From Diogma glabrata (Eukaryota > Arthropoda > Insecta > Diptera > Cylindrotomidae), in contig OY856186.1 in NCBI GenBank assembly GCA_963693315.1, positions 89,541,925-89,605,924 on the forward strand: 64,000 nt of DNA, given 5' to 3'. This document shows positions 41,715 through 53,146 of the stretch, one piece after another (positions within the stretch are counted from its first letter, which is position 1; each line of letters starts with the position of its first letter). Under the pieces are notes generated by a model. That model did not search any database. It worked only from the letters and a program-made list of their open reading frames with translations, and was not told where the DNA came from. The translations under genes and the position numbers were made by a program.

Positions 41715-41890
41715 TATTATTTATGCAAACTTAGTTGGTGCTGATGAGGTTCTAAGTTCGAATCCCAACCGAAACACGTTCGGAGATAAAAGTTGTTTTC
41801 ATTAACAAATAACCATAAGGCTTATTCAGATAAACCCAAAAACTGATTTCGAATTGAAAAAATTCAAAGGATTCACCAAGTTGCTTGAGT
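41715..41890 (+). mobile_element. SINE-like element, copy C, with hammerhead-like core
   Basis: ACTTAGTTGG (end of an A-box) is followed by CTGATGAG (41741-41748), AGTTCGAATCCC (consensus B-box) and CGAAACACG (41770-). Further along, GATTTCGAATTG and AAAATTCAAAGGATT match copy D at 53430-53530 on its minus strand. CTGATGAG and CGAAAC with GGTT/AACC between them mimic the catalytic core and stem II of a hammerhead ribozyme, but no pairing cleavage strand was found. I read it as a SINE fragment. Confidence 0.45.
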
Positions 41891-42070
41891 TTAATTACTC
41901 TTTTCTATAAATAACTCTAATATAAATGACATTTGTCAAACAAAAATTGATTTCACACAAATTGGATACAACCAATCTTCACAAGTGACTTAGGATGTTT
42001 ACGGCATAAATAATGTGCCATCCTATCCTACAAACTCACATATAGTGGTGTTTAAGAAATTAATAATTCT

Positions 42071-42184
<114 letters not shown>

Positions 42185-42195
42185 TCTCGATCTTA

Positions 42196-42240
42196 AAACG
42201 TATATGCTCAATCGGTAAAACACTCTTACTGTCCTTAATG
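42196..42240 (+). other. tRNA-like 5' half (A-box)
   Basis: TATATGCTCAATCGGTAAAA resembles the D-arm and A-box of tRNA (TRGCTCAGTCGGTAGA). No T-arm or acceptor stem follows, so it is not a functional tRNA. It may be a SINE head fragment. Confidence 0.3.
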
Positions 42241-42539
42241 CTTAAATAACTATAGTGTTTAATGCTGAATTAGCAGTTTTTATTTTTCCTTATTTTATTT
42301 AACAGAAATAAAATTATGGAAAATAGTAACATTGACCAATGACCCATACATATATGATTTTTAACACTGCCTCTCAAAAAATATAACTTTCTTGTTAAAT
42401 TCGAAACGATATTAATTTAAACGAAACTGGAAATACAGTAGCAATAACTGTAAAAAACTACATTATCGATCAATTTAAAATTTTTGAAATGAAATTTTTA
42501 TGATTTTTATAAATAACAATGATATTAATGAATAAAAAA

Positions 42540-42680
42540 AAATTATAAAAAAAACAATAAAAAATGTACCACGCCAGGAATTGAACCATTGACCTATAGT
42601 GCCTCAGTCCATCCTTGTGTCCATAATGCACTTTCAGCGTTACAACCGTATAGAGGGACAGACTCATTGCTATTATGTTA
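42540..42680 (-). mobile_element. tRNA-related SINE-like fragment
   Basis: The minus strand has GGTTCAATTCC, a perfect match to the pol III B-box, followed by TGGCGTGGTACATTTTTT with a terminator-like T run. About 40 nt upstream, TGGACACAAGGATGG loosely resembles an A-box. There is no cloverleaf with paired acceptor ends, so an intact tRNA is excluded. Confidence 0.35.
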
Positions 42681-42683
42681 TAG

Positions 42684-43579
42684 AATAGATAGTTTAATCA
42701 CAAATTTAAGACTGAGAAAATTTTCACTTTTTTCTTTCATTGTTGAATTTGATTTTCTTTAAATTTGAAACAAAAGAAATCATAATAACTAATTACTCAA
42801 GTTTTAACACTTACATGTTATTCATTTCTGAAAAAAAAAATTTAACAACCAAATTTTAATTAGTTTTGTTTTAATTTTAAAACAATTTAATTTAACTCTC
42901 CGTTATGCTACCTACATTCCAGCTGTCTTATTTCAAAGACAAATGAACTTTTCAATAGAAAAGTATTGTCAAAATTCCATCACAAAAAATAGCAAAGAAA
43001 ATCTTTTTACTTTCGAAATCACGATTAATAAACTATTTTTTGTTGATAAAAATTATTGTTAATTTTATAGTGATTTAAATTTCATAATACAGTTAGTTAT
43101 ACAAAGAAAAATGTGTGAAGGGAAGTTATAGATTTCATATGAAATTAAATCTAACAGTCGAGAAAATTGTTAGATATGTTGGAAGAAGTACAAGTAAATT
43201 ATTTTCAATGTCAATGAAAAAAAACGTAAAGGCTGCTAAGTATCTGACTTTCCTAGTTGTGAATCAAAACACAATTGGAGTTTTGTTAAGTTTGGATCAG
43301 ACTGCAAAACTCTGTTAAAATTTTTAAAGAGAACAGTCAAATAAAAACATATTGTAAGGTTTTTAATTTGAAAACATCCTACATAAAGATTTTAAAGTTA
43401 CAAAAATGAAGCAGTTCAATATGTTTTGGCCTCAAACGAAACCATTTTTATTACTTTCCAAACATAACTTTTAGATTACATCAGATTAAATTCGGTGGTG
43501 ATTAGTTGTAATGCAACCAAAATGATTTTTTGTACCCGACTCTTCCCTGGTGAATAGCTAGTTAAAACAAGCAACTCTT
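42684..43579. other. AT-rich sequence, no gene recognised
   Basis: A 67-codon frame at 43115-43318 has no recognisable motif. No other feature seen. Confidence 0.4.
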
Positions 43580-46160
43580 CCAATTATACCTTACCCCCTT
43601 TCCTCCTCCAGTTCTTAAAGTGTATTCTTAGTCTACAGTGTCCTGTAAGAACGTCTGTCAGTATTCTTAGGTTGTTCCTATTCAAACTGGAGCACATTAC
43701 TGCTCTCTTTTGATTAAACGATCCAATCAACCCCTTGGACTGCCTTAAGACTGCGATATTGCTCCAGGTTTGTGACCAATCTGTCATAATTGCTTTCCTC
43801 ATGCTTTGGTGGACGGTTTTTGTCCACAATCCCCCTTTTGTGGATTGTGGACAAAACCGGGCCAACATAAGATGTTAGAGTACCTCTTCTTTCCAATTTG
43901 TCAGCTTATTCATTACCTTCAATACCCGCCTGACCAGGTATCTAGAAAACTCAAAACAGTTACTTTGTTACTATTTACTATTACTAGTTACTAAATTGTT
44001 TAGCGCACAGTCTCCAACAATTTTGGATGTGATGTTTTATGAGCTTAACGCATTAACTGCTGCTTGGCTGGCCGACAAGATGGAAATTCTCTTGTTTTTA
44101 TATTTTCTTCCTAAGCTGAAGTCTGCTATTTTCGATCGCATATATTTTGGCCTAGAAAACACTTGGGTATTTCAAAGTATTTGGTATATGTTCCAAATAC
44201 TCATGCACCCACCTCGGCCTCGATATTTCAACCATCCGGGGTGGTACGTAAAAAAATCACTGCTCCTCTCCACTTTTTTACATAACTGCAATTTAAATTT
44301 ATTATCGAAGTTCAACTGCTTAGTTATTATATCTTTAGGAAACTCAAACAAGAAATTCTCCCTTGAAAAACTTTTTCGATGTTTGAGTTCGATGATCGCT
44401 TCCTTTCTCATACCCTGCATGATGAATCTCAGTATGGTTTCCCTAGCTACGCTCTAAGCCTGCAAGAGAAGTGAATAAGTCCTGACAGCATCTCCATTGA
44501 CGCGGTAGGACATTTTCTCATTGGCCCACTAACGTAGATTTATTCAGATTGAGTTTTAGTCAAACAGAAGTTCACCAGGTGTCTAGCAAATTAAATTTCC
44601 TCTATACAATATCACTGAGCTTTTTTCAGACATACCTCTGGCAATGATGATAATGTCATCCGTATATCGATGGCGTTAAATGCCCTGTTTACTCAATATA
44701 ACCAGAATTTCATCCACTATCAGACTCCACAGGAGGGGCGATAAAACCCCACTTTGCGGACAGCTACTAGTGGTACCAGGTCTGATTTTAGAATCATCGT
44801 CCTTGATCTCAAGATCTCGTACATCCAGTTAGTTAGTGGTGTTGTAAAACATTTCCCACTTAGAGCCTTCTTGTGCGGTGATGTGTTTCCAAAAGTACCT
44901 TCAATGTCCAGAAATGCAGATACAGCAACTTCTTTGTTGTCCCTTTGGAATAAATAACACCTTTGCCGTTCTTCATGGTTTTGGAATACGCCTTAGTGCT
45001 GAAGATTTTTGCTCCCCCTTGGCAGGAGAGCTGGGACTGTTCCGTCCACTCCTCACGGTTTGTATGTCTAGAAAGTGCCTATTTAATCCGACCATCCGTT
45101 AACAGCATGGTAGTCATCCACCAGTCCTCTTAATTATCTTTTAACTCGCGTCTTCTACAATCGCGCTTGTGCCTCCCAGAAAATGTATTCCAGGAAGAAG
45201 AGCAGCTCTCTGCTGCTCATTCTTGATAAGTATTTGTTCGGCCTCCTTAACAAAATTTTAATTTCGACACCATCCTACGCAAAAGCTTTATGTAGCCGAG
45301 CCGGTACAGGTTTAGTATAGGTATTATACAGAATTGTCTGAAACTACTCCTTTTTGCCTTTTCTGATCTCTTTATAGTAGGTGGTAAGCATCCTGGTATA
45401 CTTTGCTCATTTTCCGGAATGTTTTGCTCTATTTAAGAGCCGCCGTACTTCTGTTCTTAATTTTGACAACTTTTTGCTTCACGAAAACGGGTCGCTCTGC
45501 TGTTTTACCTTAGTATTTGGGCTTCAAACACCTTGGTGATTGCCAGGTTTTCCTCACTGAAGTTTGTTACAGTGCGATATACTGTTTAACTGACCTGTTA
45601 ACTGTTACAAGTTGTATGTTCTCTTTCAGATTCCCTTCAAATTGATCCTACCTTGCGATCCTGGAGTTGCGAGCCAGGGGTGATTCCTTTTTCGTACTAT
45701 CCAGTTCAAACATATTCTTTCTGTGGTCCGACAAGGAAAGTTCGTTTGAGACTCTCCAGTTCTTTTGAAGCTGTCCTACATTGGTACTCCTTCCCGTTAA
45801 ATCTAACACCTTCTGTCTTGTCCTTGTGACAAAAATAGGTGTGTTCTCAAATTTAAAGATGGATTCTAACAGAAATTCACCTGTCTGGTTAGTATTCGTA
45901 CTTACCTACACCCTTTTACCACCCTATAAACATCTGGAGACGGTATCAGTACGCCTTTTCCTGTACAATGCCGATGCTACTACTAACTGACGGCGAATAC
46001 CTCTGAGTGCCATGGTGGTTGATATGGCCACCAAGTCACTGGTAAGAAAACCTGAAAGACAAATATATTTAATGTTTTTCCTAGTATTAATGCACGCTCT
46101 AGGTAGGTTTGCTTTGATATCCCATAATACCTTGGCCTCGCTGTTTGCAAGGCCTTTCTC
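43580..46160 (-). pseudogene. Decayed LINE with endonuclease, RT and RNase H
   Basis: The minus strand carries an ordered non-LTR retrotransposon ORF2 relic. The endonuclease part (about 46050-45690) has FLTSDLVAISTTMALRG, RRQLVVASA, TRTRQKVLDLTG and WRVSNELSLSDHR, keeping the catalytic SDH. The RT part includes SGVLSPLLWSLIVDEILV and YTDDIIII (YTDD at 44655-44666, family YADD). The end (about 44080-43584) has LTAAVNALSS and a 90-codon frame with NQKRAVMCSSLNRNNLRILT, then DVLTGHCRLRIHF, typical of the RNase H and C-terminal region. Many stops and frameshifts interrupt it. An RNase H after RT points to the I, R1 or LOA group rather than jockey (inference). Confidence 0.78.
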
Positions 46161-48048
46161 CCGATTTTTGTGAATTTTTTATTAATGTTAGTTATATTTC
46201 AACAAGGAGTATTCGTTCATTGTCATGGACTCTAAAAAACAGCTCATCTCAAACCAAACTAAAAAATCTAATTAAATAATATCAAAAAAATTATCGTATA
46301 ATATTTTATGTAAAAACAAACCCGAGAGAAACAAAATAAATATTTGAGCAATATTTATCTTGTTTATTTGTTTTATGTATTAATAAAATTTAATTTTCTC
46401 GAAATGACATTAATAAGAAAAAAATTGTCATTTTCATTAAAGAAAGCAGCAACAGAAGCAAAAATACATAGACACTCTGACTAGGAATGGAAGATTTGAA
46501 AAATTGTTGTAGAAAATGGAAAAATTTGTTTTGTGAAGAAACGTATATTGTAAAAACAGTGTTTTACCTTCGTTTTAAATTTAATTTAGTTTATTACTAT
46601 TAGAACAAAGTTGGTAGAAATTTTTTATCTTTACTCCCTGACGATTGGCAGAGTAGAATTAAATTTATTTTTATGGAAATATAAGTTATTAACATTCATT
46701 TTTTATTCAACAATTTAATGATGTTAGTGAAAACCTCAGAGAATAAAGTGCACCAAATTTAATCAGTTTACTTCAAATCCATCTAGTCGTACAGTAAAAT
46801 TCTACTACAATCTAACGTTTACAGTTATAAACATCCATCATAACCACCCGAATAATTTTTCACTCTTGTAACTCTTTTACAATTACATTTCTTATTAAAG
46901 GAAAAACCAAAATCAGGAAAAAATAAAATTCTCTTTGCTTTGATTTATTTTATAAGAAAAATGTTTTTTTTATTTTATAAAAAGAAAAAAAAATTATAGG
47001 AAAAAGCTTTTAAGATGAAATAAATTTAAAATTTTATTTCATTTTTCCGTTAAAGTCTGTGAAAATCAAAAATTTAATTTTTAGTCTGTCAGATAAATTG
47101 AGTTTTTGAATCAATCCTTCAATCAATTTTTTTTTTAAAGATAATTTTGTAGAAACTCATTTTTATTGCTTCTATTGATCTAAAATTTGTTGTGTTGTAG
47201 AAAGAAAAAGAATATCTTAAGTGCTTTGATACAGTTAGAACAAAATTTTCTGCGATTGATTTCGAAAATCAAATTAATTAGATTAAAATTTATTACAAAA
47301 CAATAACTTATAATTTGAACATTTCCATTAAACTTAAAATAATCCTAAAAGAACACAAAATTTAATTGAAATTCAATCAATCAAAAGAAATTGAAATCAT
47401 AAATTTTCATTTCAAAAGCAAATTATATTTCTTAGAAGAATAAATAACTTGTGGTTTTGATATAGACGTGAAAAACTTTTGTAAACGAAAATTTCTTTTG
47501 ACAATTTTCAAATGTTATATTAATGTTTCGTATAAAGAACATAGCGAACAAATTGTTTATTATTAATCAAAATAAAATTTATAAAAAAAATAAATTGGTA
47601 AAAACTCAATTGAATAAAATAAATAAAAAACAGATGAAGAGTTCGATGTTGAAACGAAAATGTTCATATAGAACATGTGCTTGTAAACAATGATGCAGAT
47701 GTGTGGCGGATCAAGTTTGCAACAACTAATAATAAGCCGGATCAACTTATTTTGCAATACATTCCATTTAATAACACCCTTTAGATACCAGACCAACTTC
47801 AAATGCAATCCTAGTTCAATAGCAATATTCTCTGATCTCGCATGTTGTAAAAAACCAGGTACCTTCGCGGCTGGAGGGTTTGCATTTTTTTCTTCAGAGT
47901 GTGAATTACTGCTAAAAAAAAATTAAAAACTATGCGAAAAATTAATTTATTGAACAATATCAAGTTCATTTTATTTGCAAAACATACAATATTTGAACTT
48001 GATTTAATTTAGTAATTTGATATTAATAATGAATATTTAATAATAAAC
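46161..48048. other. AT-rich sequence 5' of the jockey insertion
   Basis: No gene could be recognised. A 78-codon frame at 47690-47926 has no domain I know. This is the genomic flank into which the jockey element inserted. Confidence 0.45.
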
Positions 48049-48064
48049 AAAGTTTATAAATTTT
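48049..48064. repeat. Target-site duplication, left copy
   Basis: AAAGTTTATAAATTTT, identical to 52785-52800 on the far side of the jockey element. Confidence 0.9.
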
Positions 48065-48267
48065 CCATTCGTGTAATCGCTCTCGTACGATAAACACATA
48101 AATTAAAATACAAGTGTTTCTGAAATTTTATTATAATAATAATAAACCAGATCTAATTGTGATTTAAAACAATAATAAAATATAAAACGCAAATTAAAGT
48201 AAAACATATTGCTGGTGAAACGGCCAACAAGCGTGGGGCAGATGATCTATGTTCACATGCTAACATC

Positions 48268-49572
48268 ATGTCGAGCAAAATACAAAAATCTTCTTCGCAA
48301 ACAAGTCTTACTGCACTTAAACGAGCGAAAAATCTCAACATACAAACTTTAAAAACAGTTATTAATCCATCCTGTTCTTCAAAGGACACTAATGCTAACT
48401 CAATGGATGATAGTGAATGTTCAAATAGTGTTTTAGTAAACTCTGATATACAACTATCTAACCAGTTTCACCCTCTTGAAAACATATCGGAGAATATTGA
48501 TGCAATTAAATCTAAAACAAAAATCAAAAATCAAATTCCACCGTTAATAGTACAAGGTATACAATATTTACAATTAATAAATTTATTTAATGAAAACAAA
48601 ATTGATGATTATCAATTAAAAATAATAAGCATTGGGATTAAAATTACCGTAAATAAAATCGAAATATTAAACAAGTTAAAAACGATTTTTGATGAAAAAG
48701 ATATTGAATATTTTTCGTTTTCTTCTGTATACGAAAGACCATTAAAAGTGGTTATATTTGGAATTCCTTATGAAATTCATATTGATGATATTAAAACCAG
48801 TCTTATACAACAGGGAATTGAAGCCAAAGATATCTTCAGTATAACTCCTATCCATTACAAAGGTGATAGTACCAAAATTAAATACCACCTGGTAAAATTA
48901 AACAAACAAACCGTGCAGAAACAAAAAATCTTACAAATAACTAGGTTGGCTCATATGGTCATCAAGATAAAACTGTCCGACAGCATCTCTGGAAATCCTA
49001 TTCAATGTCGAAGATGCCAAATGCATGGGCATGGCTCTACACACTGTCACCGAAAGTTCAAATGCCTCAACTGTGGATGTAACCATGAAACTAACCAATG
49101 TCAAACACCAACAGTATTTCAATGCGCTAATTGTGGCGGACCTCATCCATCTAACTCTAAAGATTGTCCAAAGTTGTTTGAATACAAAACCATTCGTGAA
49201 AATTTGAAGATTGATAATAAAATTAATAGACTCCAAAATCAAAGATATAATAGAACTGCTACTTCTGCTATCAACACAACTAATTTAATGGATAAAAGGG
49301 AATTTCCAGAATTACTGCCTCCCAGAAAATCTACTCTACACCATGCATGGGAAAACAACTTCAGACGCAACGCAACTGTAGTGAACGCTCCTCAGGTTAA
49401 AGGACAGGTAAACAATAAAAATACTCTAATCAATAATAATCTTTTTAGTATAACTGAAATAACAGAGCTTATCCAAGATATTATAACTCAAGTCTCTAAT
49501 TGTAAAACTAGAACTGAACAATATATTGTAATAACTAACATCTCCCTGAAATATCTTTTTGATGTTAAGTAA
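48268..49572 (+). CDS. Jockey-clade ORF1 protein (gag-like, 434 aa)
   Basis: Nucleic-acid-binding protein that coats the element RNA and forms the retrotransposition particle. The N-terminal ~90 residues are polar and low-complexity. Residues ~158-245 (starting LKVVIFGIPYEIHIDDI) match the PRE_C2HC-type domain that precedes the knuckles in jockey ORF1s. Three zinc knuckles follow: C247-C250-H255-C260, C266-C269-H273-C278 and C286-C289-H293-C300. This is the usual three-knuckle pattern. The C-terminal ~130 residues are basic and Asn-rich. The frame is uninterrupted from ATG at 48268. Its stop overlaps the ORF2 ATG in ATGTTAAGTAA (49562-49572), an 11-nt overlap suggesting ORF2 is translated by termination-reinitiation (inference). 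It is at normal length and could be functional in trans. Confidence 0.92.
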   Translation: MSSKIQKSSSQTSLTALKRAKNLNIQTLKTVINPSCSSKDTNANSMDDSECSNSVLVNSDIQLSNQFHPLENISENIDAIKSKTKIKNQIPPLIVQGIQYLQLINLFNENKIDDYQLKIISIGIKITVNKIEILNKLKTIFDEKDIEYFSFSSVYERPLKVVIFGIPYEIHIDDIKTSLIQQGIEAKDIFSITPIHYKGDSTKIKYHLVKLNKQTVQKQKILQITRLAHMVIKIKLSDSISGNPIQCRRCQMHGHGSTHCHRKFKCLNCGCNHETNQCQTPTVFQCANCGGPHPSNSKDCPKLFEYKTIRENLKIDNKINRLQNQRYNRTATSAINTTNLMDKREFPELLPPRKSTLHHAWENNFRRNATVVNAPQVKGQVNNKNTLINNNLFSITEITELIQDIITQVSNCKTRTEQYIVITNISLKYLFDVK

Positions 49573-52303
49573 TAATTCAGGCTTAAAAATTATAACATGG
49601 AACTCTCAGTCAATTCGAAAGAAGAATATTGAACTAGTAGATTTCTTAATAAAACATCGAATAAACATTTGTCTCATCACAGAAACTTGGCTAAACAGTA
49701 TGGAGAATTTTTTCATACCCAATTACTATTGCTATAGGCTAGACCGCATGTATTCCAATAATAGTGTCAATGCACATGGAGGAGTATGTTTATTGATTGA
49801 CCAATCAATAAAACACAAATTATTACCAAATATATCTCTGAAAGTCATTGAAGCCATCGGCATTTCAGTAGAGACTAACCTTGGTGATATTCATTTTATC
49901 TCCGCTTATTATCCTGGATCAAATGATCAAGTTGATTTAAAAAACTATCAGTCTGATATTCAATCTTTGACAAACAGCAGTAATTGTTACTTCATCGGAG
50001 GTGATTTAAATTCCAAACATTCTCATTGGAACTGTTTCAGGTCTAATCGAGCTGGAAGAATTTTGTACAATGAATATATCACTAGAGATTTTCATATATT
50101 ATTTCCATCCACGCCTACCCATTTTTCATCAAGGTCTCGTTATGGCTCAACACTTGATATTATTCTAACTAATAATGACCAAATAATATCTCACCCTAAG
50201 GCAATAAATGAACTAAGTTCAGATCACCTTCCTGTAATGTTCGAAGTAAATGGTTCCATTAATTTTCACTTAAATGAAGACAAAACTAAGTATAATTACA
50301 ATCTTGCTGACTGGTCTACTTTTAAAAATCACTTAAACAATAATATTGATCTTTCAACGGACTCTCCTATTCAAAACATTGCTAGTACCACGGCAATTGA
50401 GCAATGTCTAAGTAAATTTTGTGAAATCATCCATAGTGGCATTAATATATCTATTCCAAAAGTAAAGTCAAACAAGCCTTTTTCTGATAACCTCATTATT
50501 CCACCAGATATCCTTCTTTTAATAAAATATCGCAATTATAGGCGACGTCAATGGCAACGTACTCGGAATCCAATCCTAAGGAAAATTGTTAAATCCCTAT
50601 CTTTGAGCATCAATGAAGAAATACAAAAACTTCGCAACGAAAAATTCAGTGGATATTTAAATCAAATTTCTAAAGATCCCAACAATAAGTGCTTATTCAA
50701 TCTTACTAAGCTACTCCGTAAAAAACGGAAAACAATACCTGCACTTCGTGTGGACACACACACCGATAACATATTGTTAACCAATTATGAAAAAGCAGAA
50801 GCTTTCGGTGATCACTTTGCAGAGATCACAAAACACAACGATCATAATATAGATCATAATATACCATCGTTCACACAAATTGTAGACGAAGCATATGATC
50901 GGTTTAAAAGAACGATCCCTGGTACTCGACATAATTTGAAACATCCACAATTAACTAAACCAAAAGAAATTTCTGGCATTATCAAGCGACTAAAAATATC
51001 TAAGTGACCCTGAGCTGACCAGATCAATAATCGAATTATTAAACATTTACCACGTAAATCCATTGTTTATATGGTACACATGTTTAATGCTTGCCTTAGA
51101 TACTCGTACTATCCTACAGAATGGAAAATAGCAAAAGTTGTCCCGATCTGTAAGCCCAACAAAGACAAATCCATTATTTCCAGCTACCGCCCAATAAGTC
51201 TACTATCCTCACTAGGAAAAATATTTGAACGAATATTATTGGAACGCATCGAAATATTCTGCAAAGAAAACAATGTAATACCCGATCAGCAATTTGGTTT
51301 CCGACGAGGTCATTCGACCTGCCACCAGCTGCATCGGATACTCAGTCATGCTAAAGACCAACTAAATAATCGCAATTCTACTGCTTTGGTGTTGTTCGAT
51401 ATCGAGAAAGCATTTGACAAAGTTTGGCATAGAAGCCTAATTATAAAACTTATTAAATTCAACTTTCCACTCTATTTAATCTATATTATAGATTCATTTT
51501 TAGATAAACGAAAATTCTATGTTCAGTTATTCGAAGGCAAATCTATGATTAAAGATATCACCTGTGGTGTTTTGCAAGGGGCGGTTTTATCCCCTTTGTT
51601 ATACAATATCTACACGGCAGATATAATCCATGAAATTGATGATACTACACATTACGGACAATTTGCTGATGATACAGCAATATATTCATCCGGGCATAAG
51701 GTTCAAGACATCATGTGCAGCCTGCAAAATACTATCGACAAACTTGTTAGTTATTTCACAAAGTGGAAAATCAAGATCAACGCAGACAAAACTCAAGCTA
51801 TCTACATAACAAAAAAACGAGCCCCTCATAACTTGCCGGATCATCATTCATTAAATATGAACGGTGAGCCCATTGTGTGGCGGGACCAAGTAAAATATCT
51901 TGGAGTTCAAATTGATAAAAGGATCACCTTTAAGCCACATATTGAATACGCCAGAAAAAAGAGTGAACAGGTAAAATGGATGCTGTACAGTCTAATACAC
52001 AGAAAATCTAAACTTTCCATTAAGAACAAACGCCTTATATATCAACTAATTATTAGAAGCACCCTATTATATGCTGCCACTGTTTGGTCAACAGCAGCCG
52101 TAACGAATCTTAACAAACTTCAGGTTTTTCAAAATAAATGCTTAAAGTTGATATATAACAAGCCATATAGATATTCTACTAGAAGGCTTTCTATTAAATC
52201 AGGCACTCCTCTCATTCGTGACACAATCAAAACTTATAGAGACAAATTCATCTCAAACTGTAACAATATCGAAAATCCTTTAATAAATAGTTTTATGTTC
52301 TAA
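49562..52303 (+). pseudogene. Jockey-clade ORF2 (endonuclease-reverse transcriptase), two in-frame TGAs
   Basis: One reading frame of 913 codons from ATG 49562 to the TAA ending at 52303, broken only by TGA at codons 482 (51005-51007) and 484 (51011-51013). There is no frameshift. Residues ~8-235 form an EEP endonuclease: WN at 13-14, catalytic E41, GGDLN with D148/N150, SDH with D221/H222. The RT follows: the stops fall in its N-terminal conserved block, then FGFRRGHSTC, FDIEKAFD (D613), GVLQGAVLSPLLYN, and FADD (701-704) with both catalytic Asp present. VKYLGVQID and a C-terminal jockey-type tail end at a normal length. The product nicks target DNA and primes cDNA synthesis. With the stops, only the endonuclease half (481 aa) would be made. 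Confidence 0.9.
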
Positions 52304-52784
52304 TTGTTTTTGTAAAGTAATAACAATTGACTGAGAATTCCATATTCATAATTTTTTTATGGTATATATTCTAACAGCTCACGATCTAATTAGGTTAAGT
52401 TAAGTTTAAGTTTTAACCACGTTTTTTTTATTTAGTTTTAGGATGTAGATTAGGAATCATATAATACCAATCCAAAATGGTTTTTAATGCATTTTTTCCC
52501 ATTGCTAATAATTTTATTTAAATATCTGATAATATTTTTAAGAGTAGCGATACTTTTGAAAACATATAACTTGTTAATATAACTAAAAGAAAAGAGTAAA
52601 GAGGTGTAATAACTAATAGCACATACCTTCAGTATGTCTTTTAGCTTCTTTAAATTTATCTTTTCTTTATTCCATAGATGAAAACCAATTCTGGTAAACA
52701 CTAAACATCAAACATAGCTGTAATAAACACAAAATTTATAAAACTTGAATAATAAATAAATTGGATTAAATTGAATTGAATTGA
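52304..52784 (+). other. Jockey 3' UTR and tail
   Basis: AT-rich non-coding sequence with GGTTAAGTTAAGTTTAAG near 52393. It ends in a degenerate (TTGAA) tail directly against the right target duplication. The tail type suggests slippage during target-primed reverse transcription. Confidence 0.75.
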
Positions 52785-52800
52785 AAAGTTTATAAATTTT
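52785..52800. repeat. Target-site duplication, right copy
   Basis: AAAGTTTATAAATTTT, identical to 48049-48064. Confidence 0.9.
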
Positions 52801-52897
52801 AAAAGATATCGTAAATAGAAACTCACTCATTTCTCGCATGAACGCGTTTTTATTGATCTAATTTTTTTTATTTTTGATCTCCCACCGGAAATAGCAG

Positions 52898-52910
52898 TAA
52901 CATATCACTA
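52898..52910. repeat. 13-bp direct repeat, left of the hammerhead block
   Basis: TAACATATCACTA also occurs at 55436-55448, immediately outside the right end of the hammerhead array. It is a candidate target-site duplication for the whole block. Confidence 0.6.
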
Positions 52911-53146
52911 ATTAATTCAGTAAATTATTTGTGATGTAACATCACCCCGATAGAAAATCTCCCATCAAGAATAATATAAGAACTGAATCTAAAAAATTAT
53001 GGTGCAAATTATGAAACTTTTTGCAATCCATACAATTTTAGAGCGATCTAGTTTCGAACCAATGAGAAAATTTTTAAACTTTAAAAAAGTTTATCATTCT
53101 CATCAGGGCTAGCCGACTAGATAAACTCTACCAAAAAATGTTAACG
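52911..53146 (-). repeat. Inverted partial unit of the 456-bp hammerhead repeat
   Basis: The minus strand of this segment matches the plus-strand units from TTAGCGTTAACATTTTTTGG through the ribozyme to ACTGAATTAAT. It contains one complete hammerhead (53046-53122). Homology stops abruptly at 53146, where AGCGTTAAC is replaced by a fragment shared with 26071. Confidence 0.9.
53046..53122 (-). ncRNA. Hammerhead ribozyme, inverted copy
   Basis: On the minus strand the 77 nt are identical to the plus-strand ribozymes at 53922, 54834 and 55290. All core elements are present (CUGAUGA, GAAA, GUC cleavage triplet), with a 7-bp stem III. Confidence 0.85.

Larger units (their letters stand above)
48065..52784 (+). 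mobile_element. Full-length jockey-clade non-LTR retrotransposon
   Basis: The element is 4,720 bp between two identical 16-bp target duplications. It has a ~203-bp 5' UTR starting CCATTCGTGTAATCGC, ORF1 (nucleocapsid-like), ORF2 (endonuclease-RT), a ~480-bp 3' UTR and a 3' tail of TTGAA-like repeats (GGATTAAATTGAATTG at about 52763) rather than pure poly(A). The 5' end is not truncated, which is uncommon for LINE insertions. Jockey-type elements use an internal pol II promoter at the 5' end; I saw no unambiguous element of it. Perfect TSDs imply a recent insertion. Confidence 0.92.

Noticed and set aside
41741..41775. Full hammerhead ribozyme in SINE-like copy C
   Set aside because: Core strands are present but no NUH cleavage triplet with complementary stems I and III was found on either side.
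42540..42680. A functional tRNA gene
   Set aside because: Good B-box but no cloverleaf or paired acceptor stem.
43996..44457. A 153-codon plus-strand frame
   Set aside because: It lies antisense to the RT/RNase H part of the minus-strand LINE relic, which explains the sequence better.
47690..47926. A 78-codon frame with several Cys residues
   Set aside because: No recognisable domain, no splice context, and overlapping frames of similar length on the other strand.
51005..51013. The two TGA codons as selenocysteine or programmed read-through
   Set aside because: No reason to expect recoding in this family; substitution or sequence error is simpler.
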